Shown: piece by piece, positions 56,174 through 64,000 of the stretch
How the letters are laid out: the number at the start of each line of letters is the position of its first letter
Position numbering within the stretch: position 1 is the first letter of the stretch
DNA from: Bacteroidales bacterium UBA3143
GTDB lineage: Bacteria; Bacteroidota; Bacteroidia; Bacteroidales; Dysgonomonadaceae
DNA length: 64,000 nucleotides
Reading direction: 5' to 3'
Assembly (NCBI GenBank): GCA_002364735.1
Contig: DEZB01000001.1
Span: 85,550 to 149,549 of the forward strand
Notes under the pieces: generated by a model
Told to the model about the DNA's origin: nothing
The model's database searches: none
The model's input: the letters and a program-made list of their open reading frames with translations, nothing else
Made by a program: the position numbers and the translations under genes

Positions 56174-57249
56174 TACAAATAAAAAACATAATAAAAATGA
56201 CGAAAGTAAAGTTCTTAGTTCTCAGTTTATTAATTACGGCAGTAACTATGAATGCCCAAGTGAAAAATAATTTTATTAACGAACCTCAAGCCGATTTTGA
56301 AAACAGGATGCAATGGTTTACCGATGCTGGTTATGGAATGTTTATTCATTTTGGACTTTACTCTCAATTGGGAGGTGTTTGGAAAGGCGATTCAATTGAT
56401 GGTTATTCAGAGTGGATTCAATCTAAAGCTGACATTGCATCACAGGAGTATGCTATGCTTACGCATACATTCAATCCTGTAGATTTTGATGCTGAGTTTA
56501 TTGTTAAAACCGCTAAGGCGGCTGGGATGAAATATTTGGTAATTACAACAAAGCATCATGAGGGTTTTTGTCTTTGGGACAGTAAGTACACCAATTTCGA
56601 TGTAGCCAGCACACCCTTCAAGCGTGATATTTTAGCAGAGCTAAGCGCAAGCTGCAAGAAACATGGCATTAGGTTTGGCACTTACTATAGCATCATAGAT
56701 TGGCATCATCCAAGTCAGGAGCGAAACATAGATGGCAACGATGGTTGGGGCTGGTGGGCCGAAATCCGCATGAAGACAGGACGCAAACAAGAATACATCA
56801 CTTACATGAAGAATCAGATCAAAGAACTCATTGATAATTATGATACCGATATATTATGGTTTGATGGCGATTGGGTGCATTGGTGGAATAATGAAGTTGG
56901 AACAGACTTGTATAACTACATTAGGGGATTGAAGCCAGAAATAATTATCAACAACAGGGTGGCGAAAAGGAGTAATTTCACAAAGGATTTTGGAACGCCT
57001 GAGCAGGTTCACCTTGATGAGGCTGTCAATTATGAATGGGAGGCGTGTTACACAATAAATGGATCATGGGGTTACAAAATTGCCGATACCAATTGGAAAC
57101 AACCACAAGAGATATATGATAAGTTGAAAGATATAAACGCAAAAGGTGGTAACCTATTGTTAAACATTGGGCCAGATGGAAATGGGAATATTCCTGAAGA
57201 AAGCGTGAGGGTGCTTTTGGAAGCTGGAGGAATGTTAAACAAAAAATAA
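56170..57249 (+). CDS. Alpha-L-fucosidase, GH29
   Basis: A 359-residue exported GH29 enzyme without extra domains. Motifs: MFIHFGLYSQLGGVW, TTKHHEGFCLWDSKYT and the nucleophile Asp232 in DILWFDGDWVHWW; it ends GGNLLLNIGPDGNG. The start at 56170 overlaps the upstream stop (ATGA), which favours coupling; an ATG at 56197 would give a more compact signal peptide (VKFLVLSLLITAVTMNAQ). It is the second of three different GH29 genes in the cluster. Confidence 0.9.
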   Translation: MIQIKNIIKMTKVKFLVLSLLITAVTMNAQVKNNFINEPQADFENRMQWFTDAGYGMFIHFGLYSQLGGVWKGDSIDGYSEWIQSKADIASQEYAMLTHTFNPVDFDAEFIVKTAKAAGMKYLVITTKHHEGFCLWDSKYTNFDVASTPFKRDILAELSASCKKHGIRFGTYYSIIDWHHPSQERNIDGNDGWGWWAEIRMKTGRKQEYITYMKNQIKELIDNYDTDILWFDGDWVHWWNNEVGTDLYNYIRGLKPEIIINNRVAKRSNFTKDFGTPEQVHLDEAVNYEWEACYTINGSWGYKIADTNWKQPQEIYDKLKDINAKGGNLLLNIGPDGNGNIPEESVRVLLEAGGMLNKK

Positions 57250-57256
57250 ATGAGTT

Positions 57257-58627
57257 ATGAATAGGCGTAATTTTATTCAATCAGTGGCATATAGCACGCT
57301 AATAACTGGACTGGGTTCATCCATCCCAATAATTGGTCGTTCAGCTAATACATCGCAAATGTCTTTAATAGGGAAATCACATCGTTTTGGTGATGGTCGT
57401 GATTGGTTTTTCGAAAAGCGTTATGGTATGTTTGTCCATTGGGGTTTATACTCCATATTGGGATGGCACGAACAACACCAACAGCGTGCAAGAGTGCCAA
57501 GGGCTGAATATGTAAAGCTTGCTCAACGCTGGAATCCTATAAACTTTGATCCAGAGCGATGGCTTGACTTGATGGAAGAGGCTGGAATGGAATATATTAC
57601 TGTGACGATGAAGCATCATGATGGTTTCTGCTTGTGGGACACAAAACAAACACAATTCAACACCATGAACACACCTTATCGTAAAGATATACTTGGGATG
57701 TTGTCCGATGCTTGTCACAAAAGGAACATGCCGCTCTGTTTATATTATTCTATCGCTGACTGGAATCATCCTAACTATCCAAATATGGGTCGTCACCACG
57801 AGTTGCCTGTCCAAAGCCAAGATTCTCCAGATTGGCAAAAATACATGGAGTTCTTAAAGGCTCAAGTGAAAGAACTTTGCACCAACTATGGAGAGATTCA
57901 TGGGTTTTGGTGGGATATGAATGTGCCTGAATACGAGGATAAATCAATAAACAATATGATTCGTAAACTTCAACCCAAAGCAGTGATTAACAACCGTGGG
58001 TTTGATGAGGGAGATTATGGAACTCCTGAACGCGACTTCAACGAGAAAAACTATATAAGTTCTGATAGTCAACCAGTAGAAGCTTGCCAATCGGTAGGAA
58101 TTGAGAGCTGGGGATATCGAACCAATGAAGACTATTATACCCAACAACATCTTATTAGTAGTATTGATAGGTATTTGGCTCGAGATGCCAACTATTTATT
58201 GAACGTTGGACCCGATAGTTTGGGTGTAATTCCAGAAAAATCCGCATCAATTTTAAGAGGTATAGGGCAGTGGTATCATTCGGTTAAAGAGTCATTTGAG
58301 GACGTTGAGTTTGTTTCTCATTTGACTACGAATAAGAATGTGATGCTTACAAAAAACAAAAATGTTTTGTACGTCCATTTATATAAAGTGCCTCAAGGAA
58401 ACGTGGTTAAGCTAAAACCATTTACGATAGCTCCCCTTGATGCAGTTTTACTAAATGACGGTAGTAAGGTTGATTTCGAAGTAGAATTCGCTCCGCAAGA
58501 TCACAACGAACAGCAATCCTATCTCCGTTTGATTAATTTACCAGTTAAAGCGTATTGCAATTCGGTATTGGTGCTCAAATTAGTGTTCGATGAATCATTA
58601 GAGGAGTATATTTCAGCAATTGTTTGA
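57257..58627 (+). CDS. Alpha-L-fucosidase, GH29, with Tat-like signal
   Basis: A 456-residue enzyme. The N-terminus NRRNFIQSVAYSTLITGLG carries a twin-arginine pattern, which would route it through Tat, unlike the Sec signals of its neighbours. GH29 motifs: MFVHWGLYSILGWHE, TMKHHDGFCLWDTKQT and the nucleophile Asp220 in HGFWWDMNVPE. The C-terminal 110 residues form a beta domain. It ends the cluster. Confidence 0.88.
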   Translation: MNRRNFIQSVAYSTLITGLGSSIPIIGRSANTSQMSLIGKSHRFGDGRDWFFEKRYGMFVHWGLYSILGWHEQHQQRARVPRAEYVKLAQRWNPINFDPERWLDLMEEAGMEYITVTMKHHDGFCLWDTKQTQFNTMNTPYRKDILGMLSDACHKRNMPLCLYYSIADWNHPNYPNMGRHHELPVQSQDSPDWQKYMEFLKAQVKELCTNYGEIHGFWWDMNVPEYEDKSINNMIRKLQPKAVINNRGFDEGDYGTPERDFNEKNYISSDSQPVEACQSVGIESWGYRTNEDYYTQQHLISSIDRYLARDANYLLNVGPDSLGVIPEKSASILRGIGQWYHSVKESFEDVEFVSHLTTNKNVMLTKNKNVLYVHLYKVPQGNVVKLKPFTIAPLDAVLLNDGSKVDFEVEFAPQDHNEQQSYLRLINLPVKAYCNSVLVLKLVFDESLEEYISAIV

Positions 58628-58763
58628 TTTAAGGTCGTATTTAGGATATCGATAATTAAAACATAATCGAAAGAAGATTTTTATTCAAAAATCATTTTCT
58701 ATACCTATATCCTGTTATTTTTTGTATTATCTTGCACCTATCTTACTTTAAACACCACTTTTT

Positions 58764-59663
58764 ATGATCCACAAATTGTACGAACTTATAGAAAGAGCCC
58801 AGAACAAACCAACACAAAAAGTAGCAGTAGCAGCTGCAGAAGATGCCGCCGTTTTGAAATCGCTGAAGGCGGGTATGAAAGAGGGAATTGTTATTCCTAT
58901 TTTAATTGGCGACAAAGTCGAAATTGAAAGAATAGCCCAATCAATCGATTTTAATTTGAGCGATATTCAAATTATCCATAATGACAAAGGGGCGGCTATT
59001 TCAGCTCAATTAGCCGTTTCAATGGTGAAAAATTGCGAAGCCGATATCCTAATGAAAGGTTTTGTGAGTACTGGTGCGTTGTTAAAAGCGGTGTTGGACA
59101 AAGAGAACGGGTTGCGTAAAAGCGAAGTGCTGAGTCATGTAGCATTCTTTGAGTCTCCTTACTATCATAAATTGCTGTGTGTTACGGATGTGGCAATGAA
59201 CATAGCCCCCGATTTCGATACCAAAGTGCACATTCTGAACAATGCTGTAGAGGCATGTCATAAAATAGGAATTGAAAATCCTAAAGTGGCAGTTGTTGCC
59301 GCTGTGGAAACAGTAAATCCAAAAATGGAAGCCACCGTTCATGCCGCCATGATGAAAACCATGAGTGACCGCAAACAAATAACTGGTTGCATTGTAGATG
59401 GTCCATTGGCTATCGATAATGCTATAAATAAAGAGGCAGCCCATCACAAAGGAATTGTGAGCGAAGTGGCAGGCGATTGCGATGTAATTTTAGCTCCCGA
59501 TATTGAAGCGGGTAATATGTTTTACAAAGCATTGAGCTTCCTTGGCGGAGCAAAAGTAGCAGCTGTAATAATGGGAGCTACAGTTCCCATTGTTTTAACA
59601 TCTCGATCCGATTCTGAAGAGAACAAAATGCTTTCTATTGCGTTAGCTGCTGCAATGGACTAA
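58764..59663 (+). CDS. ptb: Phosphate butyryltransferase
   Basis: A 299-residue cytoplasmic enzyme that exchanges the CoA of butyryl-CoA (or branched acyl-CoA) with phosphate. It has the PTA/PTB fold with KGFVSTGALLKAVLD, LCVTDVAMNIAPD and the C-terminal PIVLTSRSDSEENK. The length fits Ptb rather than the longer Pta. The butyrate kinase gene follows 25 bp downstream, giving the usual two-step route that yields ATP from acyl-CoA. Confidence 0.92.
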   Translation: MIHKLYELIERAQNKPTQKVAVAAAEDAAVLKSLKAGMKEGIVIPILIGDKVEIERIAQSIDFNLSDIQIIHNDKGAAISAQLAVSMVKNCEADILMKGFVSTGALLKAVLDKENGLRKSEVLSHVAFFESPYYHKLLCVTDVAMNIAPDFDTKVHILNNAVEACHKIGIENPKVAVVAAVETVNPKMEATVHAAMMKTMSDRKQITGCIVDGPLAIDNAINKEAAHHKGIVSEVAGDCDVILAPDIEAGNMFYKALSFLGGAKVAAVIMGATVPIVLTSRSDSEENKMLSIALAAAMD

Positions 59664-59688
59664 CTCAATAATTTAACAACAGACTATT

Positions 59689-60768
59689 ATGGAAAAGAGT
59701 GCACGTGTACTGGTTATAAACCCTGGATCCACATCTACAAAAATTGCCGTTTATATGAATGGGAATGTTATTTTCTTGAAAACAATTCGCCATTCAGTTG
59801 AAGAGCTTAGTAAATTCAAAAAAATAACCGACCAATACGAATATCGTAAAGATATTATCTATAAAGAGTTGAAGAATGCGGAAATTCGTTTGGACTTGAT
59901 AAAGATTGTAATGGGTCGTGGCGGGTTGGTTAAACCAATACCAGCTGGTGTATATCGTGTGAATGAGGCAATGAAAAAAGATCTATTGAAAAGCAGACAG
60001 AATGAACATGCAAGTAATTTAGGTGCTTTAATTGCTGATGATATAGCTAAACATTTGCCCTCGGCACAAGCTTATATCGCCGATCCTGTAGTTGTAGACG
60101 AATTAGAGCCAATTGCTCGTTTCTCTGGTCATCCTCTTTTCAAAAGGGTTTCTATTTTTCATGCCCTCAATCAAAGGGCAACAGGGCGAGCTCATGCTAA
60201 ATCAATTAATAAAAAGTATGAGGATTTGAACCTGATTGTAGCACATTTGGGGGGAGGTATTTCTGTTGGGGTTCATTCTAAAGGTCGTGTTATAGATGTC
60301 AACCAAGCATTAGATGGAGATGGTCCCATTTCACCTGAACGCTCAGGAACATTGCCAACTGGTTCACTTTTGCAAATGGCCTTTAGTGGAGAATACACTT
60401 ACGATGAAATGAAGTCGATGGTTACTGGTAAAGGCGGTTTGTATGCTTATACTGGTTTGAATGATGCTTATGAAGTGGAGAAGGCTGCCATGAGTGGAGA
60501 TCAGAAAAGCCTTGAAGTGATGGAGGCTATGGCTTATCAAACGGCCAAAGAGATTGGCGCTTTTTCAACAGTTGTGAATGGTGATGTCGATGCAATTTTG
60601 ATAACTGGCGGAATGGCTAACAGCAAATGGTTTACCAACATGATTATAGAACGTGTTCATAAAATTGCCCCTGTATATATTTATCCAGGTGAAGATGAAA
60701 TGCGTGCTTTGGCAGAAAATGCTGCAATGTTGCTTAGCGGAGAAATAGAAGCAAAGGAATACGAGTAA
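59689..60768 (+). CDS. buk: Butyrate kinase
   Basis: A 359-residue ASKHA-fold kinase converting butyryl-phosphate and ADP to butyrate and ATP. It starts VLVINPGSTSTKIAVYMNG, contains VAHLGGGISVGVHSKGRVID and FSGHPLFKRVSIFHALNQRA, and ends with the ITGGMANSKWFT and YPGEDEMRALAENA motifs of Buk. It forms an operon with ptb and is closed by a strong terminator. Confidence 0.95.
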   Translation: MEKSARVLVINPGSTSTKIAVYMNGNVIFLKTIRHSVEELSKFKKITDQYEYRKDIIYKELKNAEIRLDLIKIVMGRGGLVKPIPAGVYRVNEAMKKDLLKSRQNEHASNLGALIADDIAKHLPSAQAYIADPVVVDELEPIARFSGHPLFKRVSIFHALNQRATGRAHAKSINKKYEDLNLIVAHLGGGISVGVHSKGRVIDVNQALDGDGPISPERSGTLPTGSLLQMAFSGEYTYDEMKSMVTGKGGLYAYTGLNDAYEVEKAAMSGDQKSLEVMEAMAYQTAKEIGAFSTVVNGDVDAILITGGMANSKWFTNMIIERVHKIAPVYIYPGEDEMRALAENAAMLLSGEIEAKEYE

Positions 60769-60796
60769 TTAGTTATATCAATATACAATATACAAT

Positions 60797-60836
60797 AAAC
60801 CTTCATCGTGCATGTTTGCATTTGAAGGTTTTTTTT
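60797..60836 (+). terminator. Terminator of ptb-buk
   Basis: Stem AAACCTTCA / TGAAGGTTT around a 17-nt loop, followed by a run of T. Confidence 0.85.
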
Positions 60837-60897
60837 ACGACCTGTCAATTTCTAAGAAATAACCCATGATTATTTACAATTCAACAGTGAATCTGTC

Positions 60898-61235
60898 AAA
60901 AAAGAGGCAGAAATTAAATCCACCGCGGTAAATTAGACTTTCATCTAATGAAAATCCAATTTACCACAGTGAAATTGTTTTGAAACACATAAATGAAGCT
61001 TTTTAACGCAAAAATTAAGGAGAAAACTGTGATTTCAAAGAAAAAGTAGTCTGAAGTTGAAGAATCCACTGTTGAAAATGGATTATTTTCAAGGGAAATT
61101 GAATTTTTAAAGCATAAAAGAGGAAATTTGGGACAATAATACCATAAAAATGTGTTTTCAAACATTTTCACCGCGGTGAATGCAAATTTCATCAGTTTTA
61201 AACATTTTCACCGAGGGAGAAATGTTTAGAAAAAG
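60898..61235. repeat. 337-bp CACCGCGGTG-ended repeat element, copy C
   Basis: Same orientation as copy A (4768-5105), inverted relative to copy B. It contains ATCCACCGCGGTAAAT near 60921 and TTCACCGCGGTGAA near 61168. A minus-strand frame of 83 codons (60941-61192) shares FTAVKMFEN and CFKNSIS-type blocks with the frame in copy B, but copy A has a stop early in the equivalent frame, so I do not call a gene. The element fills the space between the ptb-buk terminator and the ATP-grasp-like gene. Confidence 0.8.
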
Positions 61236-61371
61236 ATATTCCAATGATTATTGGGAATTACCTGTCAAATGGATATAAATGATAATTTCAGTATTTTGTC
61301 TTAACTAAGGCGGTTAACCTTATAAACGACATAATTGCTTTTGAAGGTTTTTTCGTACTTTTACAATCGCT

Positions 61372-62559
61372 ATGTATCTATTTAATCCCGATCATGATTT
61401 GGCGCTTGCCAATTTCAAGTCAAATTTCACATCTCCCGCTTCGGCTCGAAAGTTGAGGAGTGATTTAGCAATGCTGCCCGTTTGGTATGCCCCTGATGAG
61501 GCATTGATAATTGCTGAGGGTGAACCGAATAGCACCTTTTTAGAAGCTCTGAAAAGAAAGTTGCCCATTAATAATCAGCTTGTCTCTTTTTCACAATTAA
61601 AGAGTTTTTCTGAGTTGGAGGTAAAGCCTTGGGGTTGGAATCCTGCTATTCGTAGACAACTCTTTGAATCGGGTGTGAGCGAGCATCAGTTGCCTCTTCT
61701 ATCAGATTTAGACCTCATTCGTGCTTACTCAAGTCGACAGAATGCCGTGAGATTGTTGACGGAGCTTAAAGAAAGCAATTTCTCTTTTTGTGGCGAATCA
61801 TACTTTCACTCACATATCGATGACCTGCTCGCTTATGTTTATGCTTCCAAGCAAGACCAAGTACTCAAAATGCCTTATTCTGGAAGTGGAAAGGGAATAA
61901 TTTGGATTAAAGATGAAATAACTGATAAGCAAATAGATTGGTGCAAGCGAGTTATCGACAAGCAAGGTGGAATAGTAGTTGAGCCTGTTTTACGCAAAGC
62001 GCAAGATTTTGCCATGGAGTTTGAGATGACAGATTCAGGCATTCAATTTATTGGCTTCTCTTTGTTTCAATCTGCTCCATCAGGTGCTTATACGGGTAAT
62101 ATACTCTTATCTGATGCTGCAATTGAAAAGAAATTGTCGACCTTTATAAGAATTGATTTTTTTAACGAGTTGAAGTCAACATTAAATGCAAAACTCAGTG
62201 CATATTTTCCTCACTATCGTGGCTATTTGGGTGTAGATATGATGGTGTGTCAAACTACAGCAGCTACTTATCAACTACAACCTTGCATTGAAATAAACTT
62301 GCGAATGAATATGGGAATTGTTGCCCATCGATTCTATGAACGATTTGTACACGTCAATTCTTCGGGAAGGTATGCTATTAATTTTTTCAAACATGAAGGT
62401 GAAGCAAAAAGCTATGAGCAGAAAATGCAATCAGTCTATCCAACTATCATAGAGAATGGAAAAATCAAGAGTGGGTACTTTGCGCTTACACCAGTGAATG
62501 ATCAAACGAGTTATGCTGCTTATGTATTTATAAAAGAAAATCACGAAGCGAGTGTTTAG
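61372..62559 (+). CDS. ATP-grasp-like protein, function unknown
   Basis: A 395-residue cytoplasmic protein starting MYLFNPDHDLALANFK. The second half has an ATP-grasp look: VLKMPYSGSGKGIIWI would be the first nucleotide-binding lysine and glycine loop, GGIVVEPVLRKAQDFAMEFE the hinge, and CIEINLRMNMGIVAHRF the metal-binding Glu-x-Asn. ATP-grasp enzymes join a carboxylate to an amine or thiol. The N-terminal half is not recognised. It is a single gene with no metabolic context, and similar orphans exist in Bacteroidales. Product and substrate are open. Confidence 0.72.
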   Translation: MYLFNPDHDLALANFKSNFTSPASARKLRSDLAMLPVWYAPDEALIIAEGEPNSTFLEALKRKLPINNQLVSFSQLKSFSELEVKPWGWNPAIRRQLFESGVSEHQLPLLSDLDLIRAYSSRQNAVRLLTELKESNFSFCGESYFHSHIDDLLAYVYASKQDQVLKMPYSGSGKGIIWIKDEITDKQIDWCKRVIDKQGGIVVEPVLRKAQDFAMEFEMTDSGIQFIGFSLFQSAPSGAYTGNILLSDAAIEKKLSTFIRIDFFNELKSTLNAKLSAYFPHYRGYLGVDMMVCQTTAATYQLQPCIEINLRMNMGIVAHRFYERFVHVNSSGRYAINFFKHEGEAKSYEQKMQSVYPTIIENGKIKSGYFALTPVNDQTSYAAYVFIKENHEASV

Positions 62560-62701
62560 TCCACTTTGAAAAGTCAATCTCACAATGAAGGGTTTTCAGA
62601 GTCGACTCAGTATTTAAACCGTTTCGTATTTTTGATTTCAGTAGTGATGTGCTTTAACACTTTGTCATACCATTGAGTAAATTAAATTCTAATAATGCAT
62701 G

Positions 62702-63332
62702 AACTGATGAGTTTTAGGAAAAAACAAATTAATAAAGTGCAAATCGATAATGAAAAATGGTTTCTTCATCTATAGAAAGTAGAAATCAACTCAAATATCG
62801 GTTTCTTCAACTCTATTTTTACCAAAAGGATCTGATTCCACTTATTTGTTTAAACAAAAGTGGAAACTGCACCCGCATTGTGGTTTTTTACTTCTTAGTA
62901 AGTGCAAACCATTTTGTTTTAAGGTCAATTACATTTACAAAAGTGCATTTTCCTTTGAAAACACTTTATTCAATTGAATAAAGTGAAAATTCGTAGCGAA
63001 TATCGGTTTCTTACTCTTTATTTTATTCAAACCAAGTTGAAAAATGGGTACTTTCTCTCCATTTGATCCAAATCAACTTGTTTTATGCTAAATAACTTTT
63101 ACAAAAGTAGAAAATTGGTCTGAAATGTGGTTTCTTAACTTGAAGTAAGCTATATTTTTTTTAAAACGAGTCTTCTTGTTCGACAGAAAGTGCAAATCAT
63201 GTTGGTTTGTGGTTTCTTAGCAAGCAGAAAGTAGGAAATGGCTTCAGATTGCACTTTCTTAAAGTAAATTGAGCTTAAATCTTTCTGGTTTGGATAAAAT
63301 TAGATTGAAGAAAGTAGAAATAAATTCTGATT
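62702..63332 (-). repeat. About 630-bp noncoding repeat, copy 2
   Basis: Reverse complement of copy 1 (23416-24046), about 95% identical by eye. The unit ends GGTTTCTT start at about 62759, 62800, 62882, 63005, 63129 and 63211. The match stops abruptly at both ends and the flanks are unrelated. The two copies bracket about 38.7 kb that holds the pilus-like locus and the glycan-degradation cluster. Confidence 0.88.
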
Positions 63333-63753
63333 GAGTCATTGTAGCGACAAGAAAGTGTGATTTATATTTTTTCAAGTGTTTGTAGGTGGAAGAAAGCTTA
63401 AATGGATTTTTATTGGGAGATGGTAGGAGTGGTAGGGTGTGAAAATTAGGTGTAGTGCGTATTCTATATTCTATTTAGCTCCTATAACATTCCATGAGGA
63501 TTTGCTAAGTGAACGGTGAAAAGTTTGTATATTTGGAGTTAATAAAGTAAATCGATCGTAACGGTTTTCAAACTGGTGACACAATCGAAAATTTGCAATC
63601 GGTGTGTTGCTTAGTAGAAGAGTAAGAATGTGAAGATGAACAATTTCGTTACGCGACACACGCTTTGCAAAAGCACGCGAGCAAAGACATCCTCGTTTGA
63701 AACGATTGGGTTAATGGTTTAGCGTTTGTAACACGAAATGATAATAGCACAAC
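63333..63753. other. Intergenic stretch without recognisable gene
   Basis: No convincing coding frame or RNA gene was seen; the short frames here lack start context and homologous look. Confidence 0.4.
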
Positions 63754-63942
63754 GTCCTGAAAGGACTTCTAAATTTAGCCCAACACAACGCGTTGGGGGG
63801 TATATTACGGTAAAACCACCTCGCCCTGAAAGGGCAGGTTAAAACTATGAAAAGATTAATTGTCCTTTCAGGACGCTGTAGGAATTGGAATATGAACACC
63901 CGAGGCGTTGCCATCGGGCTGAATTAATAATGGCTTTCAGCC
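63754..63942. repeat. Cluster of small hairpins (GTCCTGAAAGGAC type)
   Basis: Within 190 bp: GTCCTGAAAGGAC (63754-63766), CCCAAC...GTTGGG (63779-63797), GCCCTGAAAGGGC (63823-63835), GTCCTTTCAGGAC (63862-63874), CCCGA...TCGGG (63899-63918) and GGCTTTCAGCC (63932-63942). The motif set resembles REP-like palindromic repeats spread in many Bacteroidota genomes. No REP-associated transposase is in view, and the window ends soon after. Confidence 0.6.
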
Positions 63943-64000
63943 ATAAAACTATAGATAAAAGCTTTTCGAAAACATTGAATAGAGTATAAACGAAGAAATA

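Noticed and set aside
43209..58627. Canonical polysaccharide utilisation locus
   Set aside because: No TonB-dependent SusC-like or SusD-like protein and no hybrid two-component or ECF sigma/anti-sigma gene is present in the cluster.

Overview
The window comes from a low-GC member of the Bacteroidales (phylum Bacteroidota). The support is the recurring Bacteroidota-type promoter core TAnnTTTG (sometimes with an upstream TTTG), lipoprotein signal peptides ending in SC, and gene sets typical of the group: rpmB-rpmG-DUF4295, a short GT5 glycogen-synthase-like gene next to a DUF4270 lipoprotein, an AddB-like nuclease, clostripain, and ptb-buk. I cannot fix the genus. There is no transposase, prophage, CRISPR array or rRNA operon. 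One tRNA (Gly, TCC) is present.

Region 1 (1-23 kb) is mostly housekeeping: a cardiolipin synthase cut by the window edge, shikimate kinase, alanine dehydrogenase, two MATE exporters, tRNA-Gly, ribH with a TPR membrane protein, the L28/L33/DUF4295 ribosomal operon, ftsY, rimO, two HU-type genes (the second membrane-anchored and carrying a LysM-like tail), DUF4270, a starch-synthase-like protein, an outer-membrane protein, ligA, and the AddB-like nuclease. Region 2 (23-29 kb) holds a 630-bp noncoding repeat, clostripain, a thioredoxin-fold lipoprotein, a YpfJ-type metallopeptidase and an OFA-type MFS transporter.

Region 3 (29.3-42.8 kb) is the most unusual part. A large hybrid histidine kinase, a small histidine kinase and a LuxR-type response regulator stand immediately upstream of a locus that reads as a chaperone-usher-like pilus system. 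It has four small secreted subunits sharing a core and a C-terminal strand, a PapD-like periplasmic chaperone, a two-domain tip-adhesin candidate whose C-terminal half is the same pilin module, and a 933-residue usher-like outer-membrane barrel. The main subunit genes are preceded by three copies of a promoter/operator module with identical internal spacing. Bacteroidales surface pili are usually of the unrelated FimA/Mfa1 (type V) kind, so this is my main candidate for a poorly described system.

Region 4 (43.1-58.6 kb) is a one-directional cluster of exported carbohydrate-active enzymes aimed at a fucosylated, probably acetylated glycan: a frameshifted beta-helix protein, GH3, GH29, GH95, a two-domain esterase, a beta-helix-PDZ protein and two more GH29 enzymes. 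It has no SusC/SusD pair and no local regulator. Region 5 (58.7-62.6 kb) carries ptb-buk for butyryl-phosphate/butyrate metabolism and an ATP-grasp-like orphan.

Two families of dispersed noncoding repeats run through the window. One is a pair of about 630-bp elements, roughly 95% identical and in inverted orientation, bracketing 24.0-62.7 kb. The other is three diverged copies of a 336-338-bp element whose ends carry CACCGCGGTG palindromes. The right edge holds a cluster of small GTCCTGAAAGGAC-type hairpins.
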